Assembly (NCBI GenBank): GCA_935421135.1
Contig: OW285189.1
Coordinates: 11,863,072 to 11,927,071, forward strand
DNA length: 64,000 nt
Reading direction: 5' to 3'
Origin: Bugulina stolonifera
Taxonomy: Eukaryota > Bryozoa > Gymnolaemata > Cheilostomatida > Bugulidae
Positions 53,501 through 61,804 of the stretch are shown here, in pieces. Below the pieces are notes generated by a model, which had not been told where the DNA came from, ran no database searches, and saw only the letters and a program-made list of their open reading frames with translations. Both the position numbers and the translations under genes were made by a program. Numbering within the stretch: the stretch's first letter is position 1; every line of letters begins with the position of its first letter.

Positions 53501-56500
53501 GAAAGGCCCAGATAACATGGCCTTTTTTGGCAGGGGTAGAGGAGTTGCCTTGAAGCCATGCTGGCTTGCAAGACCCCAAGGACTTTAATATGGGGCACAG
53601 GAGCAATTGTGGCTGGATGCTCTTCCTAACACCACCGTGACTGGGATTTGAACCTGGAACCTTCAGCATGAAAGCTCAGCATTCTAACCCCTAAGCCACG
53701 GCTGCTCTCTGATTACTATAATGCAATGTAGTTATAAAATTATAATATAATTTAGAATAATGTTACATGTATATTAACATAAAAAGGCCTAGGCAGCCCC
53801 CTGGACTCCCTGCCTGTTGGCAGAACCCTTCAAACTGAGCCAGATCCGCCTCTGATACTTAGTGTCAGGTGCTATTTACTGTCAGGCAGGGCTTAAAGTG
53901 TAAAATTTTTTTTGCAGGAACGCATCAACATTGCTTTTACAGGAACGCTTCAACATTACATGACTTTCACTATCAAACAGAAACGCTAGGAGTATCATTT
54001 GTTCAAACAACTTCACTTGCAAATAGAGGCATTTTTATGTATATTTTGTTGCATAACTTTAAATACAGATTCATTCATTCATTCGGATGTTCAAAGTCCG
54101 CATATATCTGGCTAAATTCAAAGAAGTAGCACATCGATCGATAAGATGTTTTTACAATAAATACTTTTTATTAACTCCTGTTCTCTGTGTGTAAACAAGC
54201 ATTTAATAAATATAATAGTTATATCTCCATTTCTGTTTAGATGAGTGGTATTGAGCCAGTGTTGGAAGGTGCTTGCAGAAAATGTTTGAGAAGTTTAGAT
54301 TTGTCTCCCTTGTTTTCCGGTCAATACTTAAAATGTTATGTATTTTTGGGTAAACAGTAGTGCTATGGACCTTCTAATATAAAAATGTTTGCCATACATA
54401 TTGCCACCTAATTTTCATGTGTTGATGTGTAGGAGATATTAATGTTAAAATGAAAAATACTTTAGACATCCATTTAATGTCCCTATTCAGTTAACTAAGG
54501 TAGCGACTTCTCAATGTTTTGAGCGAGGGCGGGCTGACTGGCTGTAGTTAGTAAGGGAGCAATACCTTTACTAAAACAACTAGTAGGCTAGCTAATGTAC
54601 TGAAAATGCAACCGGAACGCGTTCCTGTAAGAATAGCTCTAATAAATTCTTACCAGAACGTTTACTTCAACCCAGTAACTGTATGGCTTCTCTGCTTTGT
54701 ATCTCGCCAGGCCTGCTAGGATCTTTGTGATCCCTCTTCACCCACACCAGGGTCCCCTCCTCTAGATCCGGCATTTTGACAGCTCTGTGGCCTCTGTCAA
54801 AATCGCGTTTCTTTCGCTCTTTCAGGCTTGTGTCTCTAATCTTAAATCCTTCCCTATCTGGTACCCTGTCTCCTACGGCCTTCATCCTGGGGATCTGATT
54901 CCTCAACTTCCTACCCATCATCAGCTCATCCGGTCTGTATAAGCTCTCCAATGACGTAGTCCTATAAGCTAAAAAAGCCAACAGCTTATCCTTCTCTTTC
55001 CTCCACATAGTCTTCACCGTTTCCACCGCTCTTTCTGCCATCCCATTGCTTTGATGATAATGTGGGCTACTATGATAATGTGGGCTACTGACTGGTCTCA
55101 TGTGTGATTGCGTACTCTGACATCAAGTCTCTCCATTCCCTTGAGATGCAACACAGACCATTATCTGACCGCATTCTCTTTGGCGCCCCGAACCTAGCTA
55201 TCAGTGGCCTGAACTTTTTGACCAGGTGCTCCCCTGTCTGGCTATTCATCTCAGCCGTCTCTATCCACCGTGAGTAGTAATCAACAAAGAGAGCACACCA
55301 CTATTCCTCAAACTCAAACAAATCAGTGCCTACCTCTTCCCAAGGCCCTTCTGGCAGTACACTGTTACTGACTGGTTGATATTGCATCCTTTGGTTGCAA
55401 ATGCATCGATTACAAGTCTCTATCATGTCCTTCACTTCCCTATTCAGTGCAGGCCACCACACTGTGTCTCGGCTTCTCCTACCCATCTTCACTATACCTT
55501 GGTGTCCACTGTGCAATTTCTTCAACATGTCCCCTCTCATACTGAGAGGGATGTATATCCTAGAATTCATAGTCACCAACCCATCCACTAAACTCAGGTG
55601 ATCTGCATTAGCCCTCACTTTCCTCACCTCCGGAGACGGCTTTTGAGGCCAAGTCTCCTCAATGCCTTTCACTATATCCTGATAATCCTTATCAATCATT
55701 TCAGATCTCCTGACTTCCTCTAAGGAGATATCTGTAATGGCATTAATATAAGTACTCGCATGCATCTCCACCCTCTGCAGCTTCACTATTTCCTTTCCTG
55801 GGGGTGGCCTTGACAGAAGATCAGCGATGAACATTCCCGTACCTGGAGTGTGAAAGATACTATAATGGTATCGCGTTAGTCGCATCTTAAATCTCTATCC
55901 TCAACGGCAGATCAGACAAGTCTCTGCTACCCAACAGCAGTATCAATGGCTTGTGGTCCAACTCTATCTCAAATGACCTTCCTACCAAGTAAAAGTCAAA
56001 CTTCTCGCAAGCCCATGTGATCGCTAATGCTTCCTTCTCTATCTGTCCATACCTCTTCTCTGTCTCTGTCAACTTCCTCGAAGCATACGCCACTGGCTGC
56101 CATGAACCGTCTGTAGCTTCCTGGAGTAGAGCCGCTCTCAACGAATGTGCACTAGCATCTGCAGTTATGTGGTGGCTCTTGCTATAGTCAAACAATGCTA
56201 GTATCGGAGATTTTGCAATCGCCTCCTTGACTTTATCAAAACTTTCTTGCTGTCTATACGTCCAACACCAATCATTCTTCTTCTTCTCTAGCTCCCGCAA
56301 TGGCAGCTCTATCTCTGACAGTAGTGGACTGTACCTTCCCAAGTAATTTACCATCGCCAAAAACCTCTTTAAACCCTTTAGATCTGTGGGGGTTGGCATC
56401 TCCTGTATAACCCGTTCTTTCTCTGGATCCACTCTGATGCCTTCATCGCTCACTATATGCCCACGAAACTTCACTTCTCTTACCCCAAACTCACATTTAT

Positions 56501-59500
56501 CTTTATTTAACGTCAATCCAGCTTTCTGCAGTTTAACCAACACCTCAGCTAATCTCTTATCGTGCTCCTCTTTAGACTTACCGACCACCAAAATGTCGTC
56601 CATCATACACACTACCCCTTGACTATCTCCCAATATCTTGCACATTTGTCTTAGAAAAAATTCCGGCGCCGAGATATCAAACGGCATCTTGCAGTATTGA
56701 TACCTACCAAAAGGTGTGATGAATGTAGTATATTCCCTGGACTCCTCATTCAGTCTTATCTGCCAAAATCTCGAGTTGGCGTCCATCTTGCTGAAATACC
56801 GGCTACCTTCCAACGATGCCATAGTATCTTCCAATCTCGGCAGAGGGAAGTGCTCTCTTCTCACGCTTTTGTTTAGTTGTGTCAAGTCTACACAGAGCCT
56901 CACTTTTCCATTCGACTTTGGAGTCACAACCATGCCTGAGCACCATGTGGTTGGCTTCTCTACCTTCACTATCACTCCCATCCGCTCCATACGCTCTAAC
57001 TACACCTTTAGGCACAATAGGCACTCTTCGAGGTACGTTCAGGCATAAAGGGACTGCACCTTCCTTCAAATTTATTTTGAACACGTCTGGCAGCACCCCT
57101 AGGTTTCCAAACAACTTCGGGTATCTGGACTGGATTTCTTCCTCAACCAACCTGACAGTTTTCACTAGATTAAGTTTTCTCACCTCAGGTTTGCCGAGCA
57201 AATTGCTCTTCCCTCCTTTCATTACGTAAACTGTGCTAACTACTTCTTGTCCCCAGGACGATATTAAAGATAATTTCATTTTCTCTATCACATCTAGTAC
57301 GCTTCCATCAGCTCCCGTGAATATCCTGCTTGTTTTTAATATTTCTTGACCTACTTTTTCTGCTGTCTGTGTGGTAATAACAGACACGTCTGCCCCCGTG
57401 TCAACAAGGAATTTTACAATTTTCTTACCACATCTTAAACTAATTTCAAACTCTTTATCTTTATATTTCCTTGTTCCTAGTCATAATGATTCTTCCCGCT
57501 GAAGTGCCTGCTGACTGCATTTATATGTACTTCTCCCTTATAACTATCCCTTCCTCGACCCAGCCAAAACAGCCGCCTGTTCTCGAGGCCATCCTTGATT
57601 TCGGACAATCCTTCATTATGTGATCACCACTGCACACAAAGCAACCTCTGCCTCTACCCTTGCCTGGTCCGCTTCTACCTCTAAAACCTCCTTGGTCTCT
57701 GTAATTACCACCGCCTCTGCTATTGTAAGTGTAGTTCTGTCTAAAGTTTCCCACCCTGTCGATTGAACCTGGTTCCTCCCTTTCTTCCTGTACTGCTAGC
57801 TGGTATTCGACTCTATCTGCTTCCGGTTTCATTGTAGCCCCCTCATTCCTATATTTTGAAATAATACCGGAGGCTGTTTTTGCTGACTCATGCTTCAGGC
57901 ATAATGATTTTACTTTGTTTGAATCTAAGTCTTTCTTCCCCAGTAACTCACACCTAATTTTGTCATTGGTCATCCCCTTTATTATTATCTGGACTATCAT
58001 ATCATCTGTGAGAGAGCTCCAACGACATGTTTTCGCTGACCTCTCCACTTTTTCTATAAACTTATCCACCCTTTCTTCTGCACTCTGCACTGTGCTCACT
58101 ATCTGTGTCTTGTTGCCACAATGTTTTCTTTCTCTTCGAAGTGAGCTGTAAAATCATCTTTCAGGTTCTCATATTGCATCATTTCTATATCCGTGTTCCA
58201 CAATTCAAAGATGTCCATCCCTGTTTCCCCCATGCTATCTAGCAGCAGTGCGGCCTTCCTGTGCTCTATTTCAAACTTTGCCTCTGCCTCTTTAGCCCCT
58301 TTGTCTTTTGTCTTTGGGCCCGTACTCTCTTTATGCCTCAGACCCGCTCCAATCACTGCTATCTCAAATCTTCTGATAAACTTATTCCACCCCTCTAGTT
58401 CTGCTCCATGTTCTATAACTAACTGCAGTGTACTAACACCTTTGCCGAATTTTAATTTGTTATCCACCCTTGTGACTACTTAGCTCTATTTCCTTTTAAT
58501 CACTTTCACTTCTCTATCCCTCTGACTAGGACTACTACAACTATTATTCAAACTCTCCAAACGCAACTTGCTAATCACTTTACTTTTCAAAGCACTCTAT
58601 TGACTACCAACCGCTGTATTGTTTGTTATCCTCTAGTTTACTCCTGACACCATGTAGTGTATCGGTAAGACTGTATTGCACTTACTTCATCAGTTCTCCG
58701 TTTCACCTCCTTCCAGTCCTAGGTTCTCGTCCAAGTGCCTCCACTTCGTACCTCCTGCGCAGACCGGATCTAGTCCGAGTCTGTGACGCTACATCACAGA
58801 AATGACTAGAGCAATAATGAAAAGTGATAGACAACAGTGACAATGTAGCAAGTGATAAGCTATTAGAGATGATAGAAATTTCATATAAAACTTAATATTA
58901 TAAGAAAGATGTAAAATAAAATTTGATGATCGATGCTAGTTTGGAAGGATGCTAGTTTAGAAGGCGGTGAAATGAAAGTGATCATAAATAAGCCACTCTG
59001 TGTAGCTTATTTGGTTGCCGAAATGAAAACCACGTGAAACGAAACCCATTCCGAAAGGAGAATGTAAAAAGAGAGCTTTTTATTTATAATGCAGATTAGC
59101 TCAGTAGATTATAATTAATAAATCTGGAAAAGAGTCTTGGTCTTCTGCAACTACAATCATGTACATAATAGCAGAAGTTGTCTTGTTATTTTTTTGTAAC
59201 AGGACCGCATAGAATGTAACGCTCGATTCTATCGATCTCAGTCACCGAAAAAATTTCTTATTGTCAGCCGTGTGACCAACCTGTCGTTTCGGTGGGAATA
59301 AATTGGAGTTGTCGTTTCATGTTTCGTTGGCACTTTCGTGCCCGTGTGACTAGTCCTTAAGTAGATAGCTATACAATACTAATCTGTAAGATTGCATGTA
59401 CCGTACACCCACCTCAATTTTTTCACTTCGAACACTGGGCACAGGCCAAGTTTCTCAAGAATTTTTCATCACACTTTTGTCACAGGCCTTATTTTCGTGT

Positions 59501-60139
59501 GAGAAACCTCTGGTGTGCCGATAAGCTAGGGAGGGCTTTCACTGACCAAATATAAACCCAAGTCAATAGCCCTTTTGGCCTAGGCCAGACGGCCATATTG
59601 AGCATTTTGTTTATGACCCTGGTCAGTCCAAGAGGTCGTGAAAACAATGTGTATACACTGCAGTAGTGGAGTATTTACGCCTACTATATTTTACTTAGAC
59701 CAGTAAATGAACCCTAATAATGGTTGATTTGCTGGTGTAGGACAACAGTTGTCTGAATTTGGCAGTGTTGTCAGCTAGGTAAGTAATGAAAAAGAAACCT
59801 GGTTATAGCAGAATTCAGTCCCATAACTTTCTCACTGGGAAGCAAATCTCTGCCAGCAAGCCTGCAATGTTCAGATTACAAGCAACTTTATTAGTTACAG
59901 GCTAAGTGTCAATCTTCAAAATCGGTTTTTAACATTATTGTGTGCTGGCAGTAGCTAAATATTTCTCTATGAAATTGTACGGCTACCACATATTATTCGT
60001 TTATTCTGTAGTTTACATGATATATGACAGTAGAATAACGGCTGTGGTAACCACCTTCAAATCTCATACTACTCCAGACAACTTCCTGGCAGCCCTCAAG
60101 GAGTCAATGTCTCAGATTCAAGCTGTGATATCTCCCTAA
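35365..60139 (+). CDS. CPT2: Carnitine O-palmitoyltransferase 2, copy 2 (near-complete, 13 exons)
   Basis: Exons 35365-35549, 35747-35806, 36619-36722, 37651-37784, 39772-39876, 40254-40351, 43092-43238, 43657-43777, 47909-48096, 51550-51719, 51896-52115, 52533-52724, 60012-60139. Every junction is AG/GT and phases add up to an unbroken 616-codon frame plus stop, close to the roughly 650 residues of vertebrate CPT2; the transit-peptide exon is not identified. The protein keeps YLHKSIIPT, SLPRLPIPDLEKT, NKHTSY, the catalytic His in FEHSGADG, TYESCS and GRTETVRP. It would act on the matrix face of the inner mitochondrial membrane. The Trp after His-Ser is Gly here (Trp in copy 1). Introns carry a nested SINE/MITE, three LTRs in a row, two hAT-like MITEs, and two gypsy relics. 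Confidence 0.92.
35747..35806 (+). CDS. CPT2: CPT2 copy 2 exon (LDRGNKHTSY)
   Basis: 60 bp between ATTTTAG and GTACGT. It encodes LQKMLVSLDRGNKHTSYST; NKHTSY is diagnostic of CPT2. Confidence 0.88.
35807..36618 (+). other. CPT2 copy 2 intron with LTR fragment
   Basis: About 36260-36522 is a + strand LTR fragment ending CATTGCA, the inverse of 11338-11640. Otherwise unremarkable. Confidence 0.5.
36619..36722 (+). CDS. CPT2: CPT2 copy 2 exon (DMYLKDRSPVVINRNP)
   Basis: 104 bp, acceptor ATTTCAG, donor GTGAAT. It encodes FRSDMYLKDRSPVVINRNP and PAPRTELNNQ, matching the DMYL...NFNP block of CPT2. Confidence 0.9.
36778..37211. mobile_element. MITE (CATACTTGCC ends) with internal 100-bp perfect inverted duplication
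   Basis: 434 bp. Ends CATACTTGCCAA and TTGGCAAGTATG; flanks GGCATGAC and GGCTAGAC, an 8-bp duplication with two mismatches, as in hAT elements. Compared with the 276-bp relative at 62777-63052 it carries an extra inverted copy of its own middle part. Confidence 0.82.
36898..37101. repeat. Perfect 100-bp hairpin with 4-nt loop
   Basis: Bases 36898-36997 and 37002-37101 are exact reverse complements, with loop TTAG. Checked base by base. Transcription across it would give a 100-bp double-stranded RNA. Confidence 0.95.
37651..37784 (+). CDS. CPT2: CPT2 copy 2 exon (LRANILEPEIHHL)
   Basis: 134 bp, acceptor CAACAG, donor GTTGGT. It encodes VRATNMVISSLKYCKTLRAN, ILEPEIHHLDPKKSDT and FRKFVR. Copy 3 retains only its last 17 bases (61057-61073). 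Confidence 0.9.
37827..38570 (-). mobile_element. Solo LTR (TGTAATG family), - strand
   Basis: 744 bp, TGTAATGA...CCATTACA on the + strand, with GTAC on both sides (37823-37826, 38571-38574). It contains AATAAA/TATA-type signals on the - strand. Confidence 0.85.
38571..39771 (+). other. CPT2 copy 2 intron with CACTA-like debris
   Basis: 38790-38890 and 39300-39430 contain 'gagctcagtcagtg'/'gcgagctggctat' motifs shared with the MITE at 19740. No gene is seen. Confidence 0.4.
39772..39876 (+). CDS. CPT2: CPT2 copy 2 exon (YGAYWYKAYPMDM)
   Basis: 105 bp. It encodes LLPKVISCYGAYWYKAYPMD and LFNSTRIP; donor GTAAGT. Homologous to 61700-61804 in copy 3. Confidence 0.92.
40254..40351 (+). CDS. CPT2: CPT2 copy 2 exon (KAKHLLVLRNGNMYTFD)
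   Basis: 98 bp, acceptor AAATAG, donor GTAAGT. It encodes KDKLYKNEKAKHLLVLRNGN and TFDCFDQN. The copy 3 counterpart has a stop. Confidence 0.92.
41435..41532. repeat. Imperfect inverted repeat, about 33-bp arms
   Basis: 'atgaatagtaatagaaga' faces 'tcttttattactatccat' with about five mismatches over 33 bases. Probably a small MITE. Confidence 0.6.
42001..42165. mobile_element. Truncated hAT-like element, related to 7736 and 29415
   Basis: Starts CAGGGGCGGATTTTC, has the 'gactta ttgaggg' to GC-hairpin region (GGGCGC-GTA-GCGCCC and GGGGC-GGA-GCCCC) and then ends without the opposite terminus. Confidence 0.75.
42318..42371. repeat. CATAG microsatellite
   Basis: About ten tandem CATAG units with one CATTG variant. 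Confidence 0.9.
43092..43238 (+). CDS. CPT2: CPT2 copy 2 exon (SQIISNIKYILED)
   Basis: 147 bp, acceptor TTGTAG, donor GTATGT. It encodes DIFPVSQIISNIKYILEDKS and NRDVWAQARDHLLAS. Confidence 0.92.
43657..43777 (+). CDS. CPT2: CPT2 copy 2 exon (GSQLDLVDTALFTL)
   Basis: 121 bp, acceptor TCTAG, donor GTAGAC. It encodes NGSQLDLVDTALFTLCLDSE and KQYLYGDAANR. Confidence 0.9.
44172..44236. mobile_element. 5' stub of a hAT-like MITE (TAGAGGTGGAACGAG)
   Basis: TAGAGGTGGAACGAGACTCG and the following 45 bp match the left end of 48668-49383, then switch abruptly into LTR sequence. Confidence 0.65.
44237..44697 (+). mobile_element. LTR (TGTAATG family), + strand, 5'-truncated
   Basis: Ends CATTACA at 44697. 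Has TATATAAAGG at about 44371 and AATAAAGACACATCT at about 44425, as in 23480-24147. The U3 start is missing. Confidence 0.75.
44702..45271 (-). mobile_element. LTR (TGTAATG family), - strand
   Basis: Starts TGTAATGTTTCCG only 4 bp after the previous LTR. It contains 'actttattggagtc' and 'ttttatac' signals on the complementary strand. Right end near 45271, approximate. Confidence 0.65.
45301..46274 (-). mobile_element. Solo LTR (TGTAATG family), - strand
   Basis: 974 bp, TGTAATGTTTTG...CACCACA with ATAT on both sides (45297-45300, 46275-46278). Third LTR in a row. Confidence 0.85.
46320..46381. repeat. Near-perfect hairpin
   Basis: ATAAGCACATGGTATCA / TGATACCATGTGCTTAT with a 3-nt loop; outer arms 'agaataatta'/'taattattct' also pair around a small bulge. 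Confidence 0.85.
46382..47019 (+). other. CPT2 copy 2 intron
   Basis: 46770-46800 ('gcatgtgccgtgtacccac', 'cgaacactgg') recurs at 59390-59440, and a tRNA-like phrase 'gtgtaacggtagagtgcttgac' lies at 46655, perhaps an old SINE head. No gene is seen. Confidence 0.4.
47028..47452. mobile_element. hAT-like MITE with exact 8-bp target duplication
   Basis: 425 bp. Ends CATGGGCACTAATAAG and CTTACTAGTGCCCATG; CTTAAAGC on both sides (47020-47027, 47453-47460). It contains subterminal 'cttcgcgacct'/'aggtcgcgaagac' inverted motifs and an inner hairpin at 47342-47405 (CTCTCCCAATTTATCTTCCT and its complement). The short + strand frames over it are not genes. Confidence 0.88.
47909..48096 (+). CDS. CPT2: CPT2 copy 2 catalytic exon (FEHSGADG)
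   Basis: 188 bp, acceptor AATTGTAG, donor GTAAAG. It encodes WYDKSLAVFVTPQGG and NFEHSGADGVAMMNY. Catalytic His and the Asp-Gly are kept, but the intervening Trp of copy 1 is Gly. Confidence 0.92.
48120..48650 (-). mobile_element. Degraded LTR (TGTAATG-related), - strand
   Basis: Begins TAATGTTTTAGCG and has the internal order of other copies ('agagtggtctatt', 'gtcccgaaggactt', 'cttccggtaaaagg'). No clear target duplication. It abuts the next MITE. Confidence 0.6.
48668..49383. mobile_element. hAT-like MITE (TAGAGGTG ends)
   Basis: 716 bp. TAGAGGTGAAGCGAGA left; TAGAGGTGGAACGAGA read inward on the right; TATACAAT (48660-48667) and TATGCAAT (49384-49391) flanks, 8 bp with one mismatch. Internal palindrome CTCGAGATTTCTCGAG. 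Confidence 0.85.
49865..49881 (+). promoter_or_regulatory. Retrotransposon primer binding site
   Basis: TTGGTGGCAGCAGTGAG starts one base before a TGG typical of tRNA 3'-CCA complementarity, directly behind LTR CA. Which tRNA is not determined. Confidence 0.6.
49984..50440 (+). pseudogene. Gypsy gag fragment with two stops
   Basis: A single frame from ATG at 49984 (MADEVERLAEVLERCLDEA) through 'FDGQGKVEFFIKQF', 'LRDTLKGIAREFRRP' and 'LRARFQLGQLKKG' to the SINE at 50441. TGA at 50140 (probably Trp) and a TAG at about 50338 break it. The pattern is the capsid part of gypsy gag; the zinc knuckles are missing. It would form the particle shell. Confidence 0.75.
50441..50830 (+). mobile_element. 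tRNA-derived SINE inserted in gypsy gag
   Basis: tRNA-like head with A-box region (GTTGGTGGCATACATGCTC, 50444) and B box GTGAATTCAAACC (50478-50490), then a body with 'cagggcgtataaat' and 'gcacgttaaagatcc', phrases found in widespread invertebrate SINE bodies. It breaks gag at 50440. Confidence 0.7.
50952..51549 (+). other. CPT2 copy 2 intron
   Basis: 50952-51140 aligns with 12430-12650 of copy 1. Empty site of the CACTA-like MITE at about 51525. No gene is seen. Confidence 0.55.
51550..51719 (+). CDS. CPT2: CPT2 copy 2 exon (KLSPDSMMQLAFQ)
   Basis: 170 bp, acceptor ACTTGTAG, donor GTGAAG. It encodes FTLSDTNKADIEAAKTNHYE and FKQAKLSPDSMMQLAFQ. Confidence 0.92.
51896..52115 (+). CDS. CPT2: CPT2 copy 2 substrate-site exon
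   Basis: 220 bp, acceptor TTTTAG, donor GTAGGT. It encodes TYESCSVATFKRGRTETVRP. Few differences from copy 1. Confidence 0.92.
52116..52532 (+). other. CPT2 copy 2 intron
   Basis: Homologous to 22296-24604 of copy 1 minus its insertions. No gene is seen. Confidence 0.5.
52533..52724 (+). CDS. CPT2: CPT2 copy 2 exon (GWDRHLYVMKQLAEE)
   Basis: 192 bp, acceptor CCCTAG, donor GTAAGT. It encodes GWDRHLYVMKQLAEEEGLDV, ILCTSTLFNSPATEF and GPDEPDGFGL. The STS motif reads CTS. Confidence 0.92.
52725..53420 (+). other. CPT2 copy 2 intron with AAGTC-rich stretch
   Basis: 52805-53000 is rich in 'agtcaagagtcaag' and resembles the blocks at 28574 and 61180. No gene is seen. Confidence 0.45.
53421..53706 (-). 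mobile_element. tRNA-derived SINE, - strand
   Basis: On the - strand the head has A box TGGCTTAGGGG (53698-53688) and B box GGTTCAAATCC (complement of 53644-53654), spaced as in tRNA. The body ends 'cactgg cagtgagagctgc' and the tail in 'tataagtcggtgag'. Second copy at 36747-37470. Confidence 0.8.
53707..54666 (+). other. CPT2 copy 2 intron with DNA-transposon debris
   Basis: 53785-53860 is a fragment of the GC-rich element seen at 34318, ending 'gatccgcctctg'. 53884-54660 starts CAGGGCTTAAAGTG, a hAT-like end, but the opposite end is not clear. No gene is seen. Confidence 0.4.
54667..55300 (-). pseudogene. Gypsy integrase core, 3' part (relic)
   Basis: Before 55101 the core is in other frames (FVDYYSRWIETAEM, RMRSDNG with the second Asp). 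55101-54667 carries the catalytic Glu in NGMAERAVETVK and a basic C-terminal region. Just before it, SSPHYH is present twice, a small tandem duplication of 15 bp that displaces the normal spacing. Confidence 0.82.
55301..55885 (-). pseudogene. Gypsy connection and integrase zinc domain (relic)
   Basis: 194 codons: TRYHYSIFHTPGTGMFIADL (RNase H end), then the HHCC domain LHSGHQGIVKMGRRSRDTVW and CNRCICNQ, ending GTDLFEFEE at an in-frame TAG where the core begins. Confidence 0.85.
55887..56990 (-). pseudogene. Gypsy reverse transcriptase / RNase H (relic)
   Basis: 367 codons uninterrupted. RT fingers KVRLCVDLTQLNKSVRRE, active site GVVCMMDDILVVGKS (Met-Met-Asp-Asp for Tyr-x-Asp-Asp), RNase H start ITADASAHSLRAALLQEA and VAYASRKLTETEKRYGQIEK. 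A usually conserved PFGLSSAPE is PFDISAPE. The first part of RT overlaps 56803-57387 in another frame. Confidence 0.9.
56803..57420 (-). pseudogene. Gypsy protease (relic)
   Basis: The frame contains FLVDTGADVSVITTQTAEKV with the catalytic DTGA (about 57400) and the flap SNLLGKPEVRKLNLVKTV; near 57010 the coding passes to the RT frame. Matures gag-pol in active elements. Confidence 0.82.
57521..58467 (-). pseudogene. Gypsy gag (relic, frameshifted)
   Basis: 58467-58099 encodes the capsid N-part (FRRFEIAVIGAGL-like region with WNKFI); after a frameshift 58099-57521 encodes the C-part (TDDMIVQIIIKGMTNDKIRC) and one CCHC knuckle CFVCSGDHIMKDC after a Gly/Arg-rich stretch. Confidence 0.8.
58653..58798 (-). 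repeat. Putative short LTR with primer binding site
   Basis: On the - strand TGTGATGTAGCG...ACACTACA (146 bp) is followed directly by TGGTGTCAGGAG, a typical primer-binding-site start. No partner LTR is found, so this rests on the TG..CA ends and PBS only. Confidence 0.5.
58799..60011 (+). other. CPT2 copy 2 intron
   Basis: 59445-60011 aligns with 25735-26350 of copy 1. 58800-59400 has no recognised content. Confidence 0.5.
60012..60139 (+). CDS. CPT2: CPT2 copy 2 last exon
   Basis: 128 bp, acceptor TTCTGTAG. It encodes YMIYDSRITAVVTTFKSHTT and ALKESMSQIQAVISP then TAA. The HDN of copy 1 is YDS here. Confidence 0.9.
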
Positions 60140-61056
60140 AGATTGAGTTTTTGACAGTAATGGAAGTCATTTATCTCATATGATCAAGTCTAGGACTATA
60201 ATAATTATAATATGTAGACTAGAGATGTTTTACTTAAGCTGAGGTATTTGTAAGCATCTGATACAAATATATTTACAGACAAGTCTTCAGCCATTTGTTT
60301 TATTAACACATGTATACATTATACATTATATAAATTATTTTATATAATGTATAATGTATTTTATATAAATTATTTACTATAATTGTTGTACATGGGAATA
60401 GCAGGTGTACTCGGAATTTGCAGGTTGATGCTAAATAAATAGCATTTAATTAATAAATGAATTAATTTCATTTAGTATTACACTACTCGATACGTCTTAG
60501 CTGCCTGTTAATAATATTATTTATTACGCTGTGACTAATGCTTGATGTAAAGGGCGACCCATTGTACTAACAAATACTAGTTCCAGTGAGGGATGAACAA
60601 AGGTCGGTCTGCAGCAGTCATAAAATAATTACCATAACGCAAAGGGACGAGTAGCCTTTAGGAGGGATGATCAGGACATAATAATAGGCACCTGAGGGCC
60701 AATAGCGCCAAGGCCAGACCCCTAAGGTCGGGTGGCAAAGAGATATGCAGATAAAATGATGCATGCAGTCTATTAGTTAATACAGCAATAAAACCGAGCA
60801 TTCACCCAGCCTCTCGGTTTATTACAAACAATAACACATGCACAGGTAGTATCTAGGCTCAGAAGACAGTGGACATTTCCCACCCATCAGAGATGCCACA
60901 GATTATTGGTTGTTACAGTATGGTATGCTACCACTACTATTATCTCTTAGTGCTTAGTACTCACCAAGGGCGGATCCGGGGTGGTGCAAGTGGTGCATTT
61001 TACATTTGCAAAAATTTTCTGTTGATTGTTTTCTATTTTGTTGATTATTTTTGCAG
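60140..61056 (+). other. CPT2 copy 2 3' flank and duplication junction
   Basis: Homology with the copy 1 flank ends at about 60598 ('cagtgagggatga'), the same point as 27523. A palindromic AT stretch lies at 60300-60375. 60600-60960 is unrelated DNA, and 60967-61020 starts AAGGGCGGATCCGGGGTGG, a hAT-like terminus, just before the copy 3 fragment. Confidence 0.5.
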
Positions 61057-61699
61057 TTTAGGAAATTTGTTAGGTTGGTCATTTCTTCTAGAGTCTTCTC
61101 TTACATTAGTTCTTCATTATAGTCCCTGGTACCATGTATACAGGTTCAGGTAAATAAGTCAAATCATTTCTAAAATTGTGGAGGCAAGTCCAGTCGAAGT
61201 CAAGTCTTATTAACAGCATAATACTTAATAAAATATACAATGGCTTCATTTTGTTTCTATTAAATCTGCCATATTGACTTGGCCAACCCCGAGGTTACAA
61301 GCCATTCCCTTTTCTAAGTCGAGTCCTCAAGTAAGTACATGTGAAGTCAATTTGGCTTGTGACTTAATTTGGCTTGTGACTTAATTTGACTTGACGCTGC
61401 CGACTATGTGATAAGCCACTGACCGTGTGGTACTCTATTGCTCAGTGATGTGCTGACTTATATGTAAGTATTAGCAGCTATTAAACTGTAGACCTGTCAA
61501 GTAGCTTGCTCTAATCATTCACATATTGTCAATGAGAGAGCTGACCAATACATTGTGCATGTGAATTCATCAGGTCAATATAAGCATATGAGACCAGGAT
61601 CGTATTATATAACATGTAATTATTTCCTTATTATTCTTATTCAAATACTTTTTTAGTCATCACATAGCATAGAAAGAATTTTGCTGCCATTCGTTACAG

Positions 61700-61804
61700 G
61701 CTGCTGCCTAAAGCTATATCATGCTATGGATCTTACTGGTACAAAGCATACCCTTTAGACATGAGTGTTCTCTCTAATCTATTTAATTCTACCAGAATAC
61801 CTCC
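61700..61804 (+). pseudogene. CPT2: CPT2 copy 3 exon (YGSYWYKAYPLDM)
   Basis: 105 bp, encodes LLPKAISCYGSYWYKAYPLD and SNLFNSTRIP. Intact by itself, donor GTAAGA. Confidence 0.88.

Larger units (their letters stand above)
54667..58798 (-). mobile_element. Degraded Ty3/gypsy retrotransposon, second lineage
   Basis: On the - strand: short putative LTR (58798-58653), primer binding site, gag with one CCHC knuckle, protease, RT-RNase H (long intact stretch), integrase. Its protein sequence differs from the relic at 13180-16345. The 3' LTR is missing; the break at about 54667 abuts DNA-transposon debris. Confidence 0.88.
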
